Source: Actinomycetota bacterium
Lineage (GTDB): Bacteria > Actinomycetota > Actinomycetes > Nanopelagicales > Nanopelagicaceae
Length of the DNA stretch: 33,194 bases
Assembly (NCBI GenBank): GCA_009700025.1
Contig: WLMW01000010.1
Coordinates: 1-33,194 of the forward strand
Direction: 5' to 3'
The first letter of the stretch is position 1, and every line of letters begins with the position of its first letter. Of the stretch, positions 19,122 to 27,880 are shown in pieces. The notes under the pieces were generated by a model, which was given only the letters and a program-made list of their open reading frames with translations, was not told the DNA's origin and did no database searches. A program made the position numbers and the translations under genes.

Positions 19122-19426
19122 CTATGACATATACGCAAATTGCAATCATCGCAGTTGCATGTGCAGTCATCTTTGATTTTTATATCACTAGGAGTCGATT
19201 ATTGAGGCGTAGAGTTTTCTGGACTTCCTATGCGATTATTCTGCTTTTTCAGTTAGTCACTAATTGGTGGTTGACTTCACGAAATATTGTTATGTATCAC
19301 CCAGATGCAATCATCGGAATACGAATAGCATCTGCCCCAGTTGAGGACTTGCTTTTCGGTTTTGCTTTAGTGCTCGGGATCTCAACTAATTGGATACGAC
19401 TAGGCGCTTCAGAAAAGCAGCACTAG
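19109..19426 (+). CDS. crtYd: Lycopene cyclase heterodimer subunit, CrtYd type
   Basis: LVTNWWLTSRNIVMYHPDAIIGIRIASAPVEDLLFGFALVL; overlaps crtYc. Confidence 0.9.
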   Translation: MADLTMTYTQIAIIAVACAVIFDFYITRSRLLRRRVFWTSYAIILLFQLVTNWWLTSRNIVMYHPDAIIGIRIASAPVEDLLFGFALVLGISTNWIRLGASEKQH

Positions 19427-20258
19427 CAACACGCAGACGCCTTAAAGCCGAAGTTTTTGCACGCTTGTTAAAGATGTCGTAGCCAATTTTTTCAACTTCA
19501 TCAACGATTCCGCAGTACAGATTGCTGGCTGCCTGTATGCAGGGACGACTTGAAGCATCTAGCAATGCGATTCCTGGTGCTGCTTCAGATTGGAGTTGCC
19601 TAACGCGAGCTATCTGAAACTTGAGCGCCTCAATAATTTGAGGTGTCAAGACTCGTGCTTCCAACATTTCGCGAGAGACGCCAAACTGAGCCAGTTCTTG
19701 AATGGGAATATAAATCCGACCCCGTTCTAAATCTTCACCAACATCGCGGATGAAGTTAGCTAACTGGAAGGCGATTCCAAGTTTCTTAGCTGATTCAAAA
19801 GCCGCGATATCGCTATAACCAAGAACAGGAACCATTTCAAGGCCGATGACTGCAGCAGAGCCGTAAACATATTCCAATAAATCATCGTAGGTTTCATACT
19901 CTTGGACGGTTAGATCCATGGTCATAGAATGTAAAAATGCCTCAAAATGTGCGTGGGGAATTTGAAATTTATTCACTGTATCTATGAGCGCGCGGCCAAT
20001 TGCATCATCGCTCACCCCAGCCTTTAAATCAATAAGAATTTTTTTGCCCCAAATATCGAGAGCATCAGCTTTTTCTTGAACGCTTAATTCGGATTCCAAG
20101 TCATCAACAATTTCATCGGCATAGCGTGCGAAGCCGTAGAGGGCGTGAACGTATTGCCGTTTAGGTTTTGGCAGCAATAAAGTTGCTAAGTAGTAGGTCT
20201 TTCCATGAAGAGCATTTAATCTTTTGCACTCCGCATAAGATGCTTGGAGCTCATCCAT
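19386..20258 (-). CDS. crtB: Phytoene synthase
   Basis: YALYGFARYADEIVDDLE-like motif (HALYGFARYADEIVDDLE), QLANFIRDVGEDLERGRIYIP. Confidence 0.95.
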   Translation of the reverse strand: MDELQASYAECKRLNALHGKTYYLATLLLPKPKRQYVHALYGFARYADEIVDDLESELSVQEKADALDIWGKKILIDLKAGVSDDAIGRALIDTVNKFQIPHAHFEAFLHSMTMDLTVQEYETYDDLLEYVYGSAAVIGLEMVPVLGYSDIAAFESAKKLGIAFQLANFIRDVGEDLERGRIYIPIQELAQFGVSREMLEARVLTPQIIEALKFQIARVRQLQSEAAPGIALLDASSRPCIQAASNLYCGIVDEVEKIGYDIFNKRAKTSALRRLRVASAAFLKRLVVSN

Positions 20259-21743
20259 CTATTTAACCGGACCAACTATGCGTTCAGCAGCCAAGCGTCC
20301 TGAGATTAAAACCATCGGAACACCAACACCTGGCTGGGTACCAGAACCCGCAAAGACCACGTTCTCGATTCCGGCCGCCATATTACGTGGTCTAAAAGGT
20401 CCAGTTTGGAAAAACGTATGTGCACTTGCAAATGGTGCCCCGCGTTCCATTCCCTGGGCTTGCCAATCCAATGGAGTTGTTAGAACTTCGGTTTCTATAG
20501 CATCGCCAAAGCCTGTGTAACCACGTTTTTCTAAGGTTTCCACCATGTGATCACGATAAGGCTTCGCTTGAGTCTTCCAATCAATGTCGGCATCTAGGTT
20601 TGGCGTCGGGAAAAGCACGTAGTACGAATTCTTACCTGGAGGAGCCAAGGAGGGGTCATCTAAAGAAGGAATTGTTACTAGCACACTTGGATCAGACATT
20701 ACCTTCTTCTGTTTAATTAATTCATCAAAAACGCCATCCCATGATTCACCAAAATGGATATTGTGGTGGGCAGCAAATTCGTATTTTTTTGAGGAACCTA
20801 CCAGCATGGTGACGCACGATGGTGAATAGTTTAAACGCTTTACCGATAGTGGAGTTTTACCCAACAAGTCTCGCCATGCCACCGGTAAATCTGGATTCAA
20901 AATGACAGCGTCACATTCAATACGTTGTCCATCTTCTGTAAGTACAGCTTTTGCTCGACCGTTTGATACTTCAACCTTTGAGACTGTGGTTCCATATTTG
21001 AATTCAACACCGTGTTTGGTTGCAGCAGCTGCAAGTGCACGAGGGACAGCATGCATTCCTCCCTTAGGAAAGAAGACTCCATTTACAGAGTCCATGTATG
21101 CAATGACTGCATAAATTGCAAGAGCTTGCTGAGGACTTACACCCGCATACATAGCTTGGAATGAGTAAACCTTCTGTAGGCGCGGGTCTTTCATAAATTG
21201 ACTGACTTTAGGCGCTAAACGTCGAAATCCACCCAGTGCTATCAAGCGCGCAAGATTAGGGGTAAGTAGGTTCAAAGGCGAGTCAATGTTCCGATCAATA
21301 AAATCATTCATCTCGTACTTGTATAGCTTCGTTACAAAATCTACATATCTCGCATAACCCGCAGCTTCACTGGGGCTAATTTTTAAGGCAATTTCTGCCT
21401 CCATTTCTTGTGTGTTTGCATGCACGTCGAGTTGAGAACCATCGGCATAGTAAGCACGGTACAAAGGAGTAACAGGTTTGAGTTCCAACCAATCATTCAT
21501 ATCTTCGCCGACACAACTAAAAGCATCTTGAATCAGCGATGGCATAGTTAAAACCGATGGCCCGGTATCAAAAGAGTAACCATCTTTGTTTAGTAGCCCA
21601 TTGCGACCACCAGGTACTAACTCGCGTTCAATAACAGTTACTTTACGACCAGCTCCAGCTAAACGAAGTGCAGCACTGAGACCAGCTAATCCAGCCCCAA
21701 CGATGACAACATGATCTGTTGGGCCTTTTACTCGTGCGACCAT
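20259..21743 (-). CDS. crtI: Phytoene desaturase
   Basis: VVIVGAGLAGLSAALRLAGAGRKVTVIERELVPGGR, FDTGPSVLTMP, C-terminal GSGTQPGVGVPMVLISGRLAAERI. Confidence 0.95.
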   Translation of the reverse strand: MVARVKGPTDHVVIVGAGLAGLSAALRLAGAGRKVTVIERELVPGGRNGLLNKDGYSFDTGPSVLTMPSLIQDAFSCVGEDMNDWLELKPVTPLYRAYYADGSQLDVHANTQEMEAEIALKISPSEAAGYARYVDFVTKLYKYEMNDFIDRNIDSPLNLLTPNLARLIALGGFRRLAPKVSQFMKDPRLQKVYSFQAMYAGVSPQQALAIYAVIAYMDSVNGVFFPKGGMHAVPRALAAAATKHGVEFKYGTTVSKVEVSNGRAKAVLTEDGQRIECDAVILNPDLPVAWRDLLGKTPLSVKRLNYSPSCVTMLVGSSKKYEFAAHHNIHFGESWDGVFDELIKQKKVMSDPSVLVTIPSLDDPSLAPPGKNSYYVLFPTPNLDADIDWKTQAKPYRDHMVETLEKRGYTGFGDAIETEVLTTPLDWQAQGMERGAPFASAHTFFQTGPFRPRNMAAGIENVVFAGSGTQPGVGVPMVLISGRLAAERIVGPVK

Positions 21744-22856
21744 TTACGTGCTCCTCTTAGTTGCAATTTTAGCTAATTCAAGAAGTAATGGATGAGCTGC
21801 TTGCGCAATTAGTTCATCCTCGGCTGCTCGAAGTGCTTGGTCCGTAAGTTGATCAATCATCAACTCAAGTTTTTCTTTCGCTCCTGAAGTAATAATTATT
21901 TCCTGCAAGATTGAGATTCCCTGTGAATCCAAATCTGGTGCACCAAAATACTTCTTACTTTCTTCTCGCATTGATTCGGTACATGCCGCATCGGTTAGGG
22001 CAATAAGAACTGTACGTTTTCCTTCACGTAAATCATCACCAGCAGGCTTGCCAGTGACACTAGGTTCGCCAAATACACCCATTAAATCATCACGATATTG
22101 AAATGCTTCACCAAGGGGAAGTCCATAGTCAGAGAGTGCTTTAAGAAGTTCGGGGGACTGCTTGCCTGAGAGTGCTGCACCAATGTGAAGAGGTCGTTCA
22201 ATTGTGTATTTCCCTGATTTGTACCGTGCGATTTTTTGAGAGCGAGGCAAGTCAGTAGTTTTCTGAGTTTGTTCATGAATGTCTAAGAATTGTCCGGCCA
22301 TCAATTCAACGCGCATTTCATCATGGATAGGCATCACGTCTTGAAACTGTTTAAATGTAAGTTCTGCCGCATTGAGCATTTGGTTTGACCACACTAAAGC
22401 TAAATCTCCCAATAGCACGGCGGCAGCTAAGCCGTAAGCTGGTGCAAAACCCTCAAGCTCATCTTGCACATGCATTGATTCAAAGTGTCGATGTATTGAT
22501 GGCTTACCTCGTCGAGTATCTGACCCGTCCATTAAATCATCATGGATCAGTGCGCACGCTTGTAGTAGTTCCAAACTAGCCATTGCTTTTATTGTTGGAG
22601 TTTGTGGATTACAGCCAGCGCTTAAACATCCGGCGTAAGCAAAAAGTGGGCGTAGTCGTTTTCCGCTATCTAGCAGAAATGAAGATAATGCTTGAGCGAC
22701 TGGAGTTAAATCACTTGAAATAGTTTTTAGATAATCGGACTGCTCAGTGAGGAAACCAGCCAGCTCAATCTCCACTGCATCACGAATCTCTTGCAGTGCT
22801 GCCTTCGCCTCTAAACTCACTCCATAACGGTACCCGTAGATAGAGGTAGTTCGCAC
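21744..22856 (-). CDS. crtE: Polyprenyl (geranylgeranyl) diphosphate synthase
   Basis: GKRLRPLFAY, LIHDDLMDGSDTRRGKPS (first Asp-rich motif), YRDDLMGVFGEPSVTGKPAGDDLREGKRT. Start codon uncertain (GTG 22856 or GTG 22820). Confidence 0.93.
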   Translation of the reverse strand: MRTTSIYGYRYGVSLEAKAALQEIRDAVEIELAGFLTEQSDYLKTISSDLTPVAQALSSFLLDSGKRLRPLFAYAGCLSAGCNPQTPTIKAMASLELLQACALIHDDLMDGSDTRRGKPSIHRHFESMHVQDELEGFAPAYGLAAAVLLGDLALVWSNQMLNAAELTFKQFQDVMPIHDEMRVELMAGQFLDIHEQTQKTTDLPRSQKIARYKSGKYTIERPLHIGAALSGKQSPELLKALSDYGLPLGEAFQYRDDLMGVFGEPSVTGKPAGDDLREGKRTVLIALTDAACTESMREESKKYFGAPDLDSQGISILQEIIITSGAKEKLELMIDQLTDQALRAAEDELIAQAAHPLLLELAKIATKRST

Positions 22857-22979
22857 TTCGGAAAGCCCAGCACAAGTTTGGCGAAAAACAGCCCCGTACC
22901 TCCAGCTTGTCTGTATGTGACTTATGGCGCTTTCAAGGCTTCTATACTATGAGCAGCGCAACAACCTCCAAAGAGATTA

Positions 22980-23615
22980 ATGGAAACGTTAACGATGCTT
23001 ACTAAAGAAGAGTTCTATGCAAAGTGGAGTAGCTTGCATAGCGATGCACCCGTAAGCGGGGTGGTTGCTTGGTGGCTAAAGATTTCATATCGCTGTGGAT
23101 TGATTGCTACCTTGTTGAGGATTTCTCCAAATGCTTTGACGATTCTTGGGCTTATAAGTGCTGTAATAACGGCATTCACGGCAACTTCATGGTGGGCTCT
23201 AGTCTTTCTTGTATTTTCTCTTTTTTGTGATGGCATCGATGGCAGTGTTGCAATCTTCCAAAAGCGTGACAGTGCTTGGGGTGCAACTCTTGATTCAGTG
23301 GTTGACCGAGTCAGTGAAGCTTTTTGGCTGTATGCACTTTATGTAATTGGAATTCCTGCTTGGCTAGCAATATCTCTTTGGAGTGTTGCGGCATTTCAGG
23401 AGTATGCACGAGCCAAGTTAAGTTCGTTAAAAGTTTCAGAAATTGGCATTGTTACCCCGGCCGAGCGGCCAGTACGTGCAAGCTTCCTTTTTATAACGCT
23501 GGTGATGTATCAGCTAGGTATTCCAGGAATTGAGTTCGTTGCTATTGGGTTCTTGGCAATTCAAATCATAAGTTTTATTTTGGTTGCTCGTTTCGCGCAC
23601 TCCCAATTGCATTAG
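22980..23615 (+). CDS. CDP-alcohol phosphatidyltransferase-family membrane protein
   Basis: DGIDGSVAIFQKRDSAWGATLDSVVDR matches D-x2-D-G-x2-A-[R->I]-x8-G-x3-D-x3-D; several TM segments. Confidence 0.8.
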   Translation: METLTMLTKEEFYAKWSSLHSDAPVSGVVAWWLKISYRCGLIATLLRISPNALTILGLISAVITAFTATSWWALVFLVFSLFCDGIDGSVAIFQKRDSAWGATLDSVVDRVSEAFWLYALYVIGIPAWLAISLWSVAAFQEYARAKLSSLKVSEIGIVTPAERPVRASFLFITLVMYQLGIPGIEFVAIGFLAIQIISFILVARFAHSQLH

Positions 23616-25098
23616 CCACAATCTCACCGCTCATTCCAACAAGCGGAAGTCCACCACCAGGATGAGCTGAACCACCAACACAGTAGAGGTTCTTAATCGG
23701 AGAGCGGTTCTTTGCGCGCATAAAAGCTGCTTTCGCTCCATTGCTCGAAGTCCCATAAATGGAGCCACCAGGAGCATTTGCCGATAGCTCTAAATCCGCT
23801 GGCGTTCTAATTGACAGAGTCTCCAATCGATCTCTTACGGATATTCCTCGAGCTTCAATTTGATCTATAATCTTTTGAGCGTAATCTCTAGCAAATTTCT
23901 CATCACTCCAGTCGAAACCATTAACTCCGTGGAATGGAGCATTAACCAGGACACTCCAGCTTTCGAGATCTGGGCTTTTCACCATCGCGTCATCATCTGG
24001 AGAACAGATGTAAATCGTTGGTTTTTCTACTGGCTTTTTATCATTAAAAATTGAGTTAAATTCAGCGTCATAGTCTTCTGGAAATAGAATTGTATGGTGA
24101 CTTAATTTTGGGCTTTCATTTTTACGAAGACCTAATAGTAATGTGAAGCCTGCAATAGATGTGTCTGCGGCTTTTAGATTTTTGCGAACTTTACGTAGTT
24201 TTCTATTTTCACCCAAAATCAATTGGTTATAGATCAGTTCGGCATCAGCATTTGCAACAATACGGTCAGCAGTGATTTCTGATCCATCAGCCAGAACAAC
24301 TCCTTCTGCTACCCCTTTTTTGATAATAATTTGTTTAACTCTTGAGTTGAAGTGGAAATTCACTCCAACATCAACGCATCTTTGTTGCACTAGCTGTGCA
24401 AGAGTCCCCAGTCCGCCTTTTATATGCCAAGCACCAAAAGCCTCCTCAACGTATGCGATGGTTGCAAGTACTGCAGGTGCTCTGCGCGGATCTGATCCAC
24501 TATATGTTGCATAGCGATCAAGAATGAACCGGAGGTGTTGATCAGGCAATTGTTCGTTAGCAAAGGTACGCAGCGATTTCCATGGTGCAATTGTGAGGAT
24601 GTCCCTAACAAGACTCCTTCGCTTCAATAGAGAAAGTGGTGAACGAAGTTCAGATTCGATAAAAGGTTCGCGCGAAACATCCCACATTCTGGTTGCCCGC
24701 TTCATCATATTTTCCCAATACCCTGAGACTTCATCACCATAAGACTCTCTGATTGCGTTCAGAGTATGGTGTCTAGACGAGTTGGCAAATTTTACACTTG
24801 TACCATCTGTAAACCTATAGTCAAAGGATGGATTAACTGGTGTTATTTCGCAGAGTAAGCCAAGAGGTTTTCCAGTTCGGATAAAGAAATCTTTATAGAC
24901 AGCTGGCAGCGTTAATAATGATGGGCCAGTATCAAATGCAAATTTTCCAATCCACTCAGTTCGTAATTTCCCGCCATACGTATCTGATGCCTCATAAACA
25001 GTTACTGAGTGTCCAGAGCGTGCTAACCGCGCAGCCGCAGTCATTCCGCCCATTCCTGCACCGATTACAACAATTTTCACAATGTGCGGCCTTTCCAT
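23575..25098 (-). CDS. Second CrtI-family FAD desaturase/oxidoreductase (CrtD-like carotenoid desaturase)
   Basis: VVIGAGMGGMTAAARLARSGHSVTVYEASDTYGGK, FDTGPSLLTLP, GGSAHPGGGLPLVGMSGEIVANAI. Divergent from the crtI at 20259. Confidence 0.85.
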   Translation of the reverse strand: MERPHIVKIVVIGAGMGGMTAAARLARSGHSVTVYEASDTYGGKLRTEWIGKFAFDTGPSLLTLPAVYKDFFIRTGKPLGLLCEITPVNPSFDYRFTDGTSVKFANSSRHHTLNAIRESYGDEVSGYWENMMKRATRMWDVSREPFIESELRSPLSLLKRRSLVRDILTIAPWKSLRTFANEQLPDQHLRFILDRYATYSGSDPRRAPAVLATIAYVEEAFGAWHIKGGLGTLAQLVQQRCVDVGVNFHFNSRVKQIIIKKGVAEGVVLADGSEITADRIVANADAELIYNQLILGENRKLRKVRKNLKAADTSIAGFTLLLGLRKNESPKLSHHTILFPEDYDAEFNSIFNDKKPVEKPTIYICSPDDDAMVKSPDLESWSVLVNAPFHGVNGFDWSDEKFARDYAQKIIDQIEARGISVRDRLETLSIRTPADLELSANAPGGSIYGTSSNGAKAAFMRAKNRSPIKNLYCVGGSAHPGGGLPLVGMSGEIVANAIGSARNEQPK

Positions 25099-26171
25099 TG
25101 AATCTCTCGTCGCATGAGAAAAGAATAGGCGATGAGATAAATCAATAGGGCACTTGATGCAGGGTGTAGAAATGAGTAACTAAGACGACCTTTAGATTTA
25201 AAGGCACTCATCAGGCGCGATAGCACGATCAGTAGATACGCCAACAACCCGATTCTTGCGTTAGTCATGATAAAAATTAGAGGCGCAATGCCAGTCAAAA
25301 AGAGAAATACAGCAACTGAAATAGCACCCAATGTTGATCCAAAAGCAAAGCGAAGTGACTTTCCATAACCAGCTTCTATCTCATTCCAAGAAGCGTACAT
25401 TCGACACTCAGCAATATCTGCACCATTTACTACAACTCCACGAGCACCAGAGGCAACTAATCTGCGGGCTAGAAACACATCATCTAGAACTGCACTCTTT
25501 ACAGATTCATACCCACCGGCAACATCTAGAGCCGACCTTCTTGCGATAAAGAATTGACCATTTGCTACAGCCATAGAAGAAAACGATGTTCGTTCAGCAA
25601 TTCTTAGCAAAACCGTAGACATCCAGGACCACTGAAGTAACGGCTGAATTAATTTCTCACCAACAGTAAATGCCAACTGGCGCGGGTATGGTGACATGAA
25701 ATCAAGGCCAGTGGAGTTCATTAAAGAGATGGATTTGCTTATTGCATCAGGCTTTAATCGAACATCAGCATCGACTGAAATTATTATTTCACCTCTTGCT
25801 ACCTCTAATGATTGGTGAAGTGCCCAACTCTTACCAATCCAGCCTGGGGGGAGTAACGAACCTTTAATGATGTGAAAATTCTTCAACCCGGATACTGCGT
25901 CCTCGAGAAATTGGTAAGTCAGATCTTCAGAGTTATCGTCCAAAAAAATAAATTCAACATTCTTGAGTAATCGCTGATTCTTGAGGGAATCCACAAGCGC
26001 AATGACATTATTTGACTCATTGCGAAGTGGCACTAAAACACTAACGGACTCGGCAATCTCTGCAGTTTCTGAAGGGTTACGGATGGTGAAGAAGTTTATG
26101 AAAGTGATGATTACAAGAAATGTCGGCAATACAAGGATTAATTCCATGAAATCTATGGACGGCCAAGCCAA
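25077..26171 (-). CDS. Family 2 glycosyltransferase (CruC/CrtQ-like candidate carotenoid glycosyltransferase)
   Basis: SVLVPLRNESNNV, IFLDDNSED, GWIGKSWALHQ, ISVDADVRL and four C-terminal TM segments; within the carotenoid operon. Confidence 0.8.
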   Translation of the reverse strand: MAWPSIDFMELILVLPTFLVIITFINFFTIRNPSETAEIAESVSVLVPLRNESNNVIALVDSLKNQRLLKNVEFIFLDDNSEDLTYQFLEDAVSGLKNFHIIKGSLLPPGWIGKSWALHQSLEVARGEIIISVDADVRLKPDAISKSISLMNSTGLDFMSPYPRQLAFTVGEKLIQPLLQWSWMSTVLLRIAERTSFSSMAVANGQFFIARRSALDVAGGYESVKSAVLDDVFLARRLVASGARGVVVNGADIAECRMYASWNEIEAGYGKSLRFAFGSTLGAISVAVFLFLTGIAPLIFIMTNARIGLLAYLLIVLSRLMSAFKSKGRLSYSFLHPASSALLIYLIAYSFLMRREIQWKGRTL

Positions 26172-26956
26172 CGAGTGAAGAAATATGGCGCAAGAATTAC
26201 TCCAAAAATACTGCCTGCGAAGAATGCAATTCCTGGCCTACTAAAGAAGAAGAGATTGCCAATGATTCCTGAAAATAGTATCCAGCCAAGATATACATCT
26301 ACCGCAGTATGAGAAGCACCAATTTTTCGTAAATCCCGGGGGAGAATCAGATGCAAGCTACCTATTAATCCCATCCCGGCCAGTAACCAACCAAAAGTAT
26401 TCGAGAGTGGAATTTCTGGTTGGAAAGGAACATGCGCGCCTTTAACTACCCAGGTCCAGCGACCTGAAGAGACCATGAGTGGGTCAAGAAATAAATCCCA
26501 GGCAGCAAGTGCAACTCCACCATAGAGAAAAATCCAGTTACCAGCAATTCTCCTTGATGCAATAAGTATTGGATGCGCCATCATAATCCAAGCAAAGGGG
26601 ACAACTAACGGAACTGCAAAAACATAAAAACCCAAGTCTGTCGAATAACTATATTCACCAAATGGCCACGAAGTGAGGACACCTATATGCTCGACAATAA
26701 GTGCGAAAAAGAAAGTGAAAGCTAAATATGTAAGCGCATATCGACCGCCAAATGCAAGTAATGCATGTAACAGCATTGCGCCTGCACCCCAGTAAACAAC
26801 TGAGATAGTAATGAGGCGAAGTGCTTCGCCATCTACCAGAGGATAAATAATTTGCAGTCCGATAGCTATTGAGAGAACAACCACCAGCATTGTGTTCATG
26901 CGCCGTGAGATGCTTCTATGGCGATTGCGTTTAGGTGTGTAGTGGCGAATCGACAT
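26153..26956 (-). CDS. CruF-like carotenoid 1',2'-hydratase / carotenoid biosynthesis membrane protein
   Basis: SWPFGEYSY, ALAAWDLFLDPLMVSSGRWTW, IPLSNTFGWLLAG; polytopic membrane protein typical of the CruF/DUF422 family. Confidence 0.82.
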   Translation of the reverse strand: MSIRHYTPKRNRHRSISRRMNTMLVVVLSIAIGLQIIYPLVDGEALRLITISVVYWGAGAMLLHALLAFGGRYALTYLAFTFFFALIVEHIGVLTSWPFGEYSYSTDLGFYVFAVPLVVPFAWIMMAHPILIASRRIAGNWIFLYGGVALAAWDLFLDPLMVSSGRWTWVVKGAHVPFQPEIPLSNTFGWLLAGMGLIGSLHLILPRDLRKIGASHTAVDVYLGWILFSGIIGNLFFFSRPGIAFFAGSIFGVILAPYFFTRWLGRP

Positions 26957-26977
26957 GGTTGTAATTCTGCCCTATAA

Positions 26978-27640
26978 CTAGCCTTTGGTATTAATTGAGC
27001 CACGTACATTTATAAGCGCAAAGCGTGAAAACAGCTCTTCGGAGTACCACGAGTACTTTTTTGTCGCTGCAATTGCAGCATTATGAGCTTCACCCCGATA
27101 TGCAAAATCAGTAAGAGCGCCCGAGGACTCCCAAATTGAGAATGTGCCCTGAAGACCTATAGGCGCTTCTCCGATTCCTATAGCTGCTATGAGACCCGAA
27201 GAATCATGAAGCGAAGAGGTTACTGGTGGTACTGCGCGCCAAAATCTAAAGTTTTGAATGAATTTAATTCGTGCCCTCGTTATAGCGACTACCTGACCAT
27301 CCCATTTCTTTACTGAAGGCGTGAAGGGCTCTTGTTTTGACCACTTTCCATGAGATGAAATGGGTTCTAGAACTGCACGAAATTCGCTAATGGAGTTCTT
27401 GCGCCACTGTTTGACTACAAAGCATCGATCGAAATCTTCTACATCGTTGACTTGTGCGATTAATCCCCATCGCAGTGGATCTGCATCTTGTGGCGTAAAA
27501 GTTTCGCCTTTGCCAGTTCCTAGAGATTTGAAAAAACCAACATTCTTAGAACTCTTGAGAGAAAATCTTTCCAAAGCCATTGCTACTAAAGCAAAAGGTA
27601 ATGCCCTTTTTTTAATTGTCCAAAAATATGCAACTATCAC
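26978..27640 (-). CDS. Spheroidene monooxygenase-like protein (CrtA family), candidate carotenoid ketolase
   Basis: LGTGKGETFTPQDADPLRWGLIA, SHGKWSKQEPF, ITRARIKFIQNFRFWRAVPP, IGEAPIGLQGTFSIW, FAYRGEAHNAAIAATKKYSWYSEELFSRF. Confidence 0.82.
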   Translation of the reverse strand: MIVAYFWTIKKRALPFALVAMALERFSLKSSKNVGFFKSLGTGKGETFTPQDADPLRWGLIAQVNDVEDFDRCFVVKQWRKNSISEFRAVLEPISSHGKWSKQEPFTPSVKKWDGQVVAITRARIKFIQNFRFWRAVPPVTSSLHDSSGLIAAIGIGEAPIGLQGTFSIWESSGALTDFAYRGEAHNAAIAATKKYSWYSEELFSRFALINVRGSINTKG

Positions 27641-27880
27641 TTAGTGCCAGCGCACCATTCCAATTAATCCAGCCGTTGCATAGAAGAACTGCAGAAAGAG
27701 AATTCCTCTATGTTTTCCTAGATAAGCCCAGATTCCAATCAATATCGAAGAAGTCAAGAGGAGAAAAAAGCCAACGAACTCTGCACCAACATTTGCTGCA
27801 ACTAACAGCGAATAGATGATTGCTGTTAAAACACCAAGCCATTCAAATACTCGAGACTTCATTAAGTTATTCTCCAACAA
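27641..27880 (-). CDS. Small membrane protein of unknown function
   Basis: 79 aa, about 3 hydrophobic segments; 3' end abuts crtA-like with no gap and 5' end overlaps ybaK; start may be the internal ATG giving MKSRVFEW. Confidence 0.6.
   Translation of the reverse strand: MLENNLMKSRVFEWLGVLTAIIYSLLVAANVGAEFVGFFLLLTSSILIGIWAYLGKHRGILFLQFFYATAGLIGMVRWH

Noticed and set aside
22949-23003. 18-codon ORF (MSSATTSKEINGNVNDAY) before the CDP-alcohol phosphotransferase, considered as a leader peptide
   Set aside because: Overlaps the CDS start out of frame, no attenuator-like codon run or terminator hairpin; likely chance.
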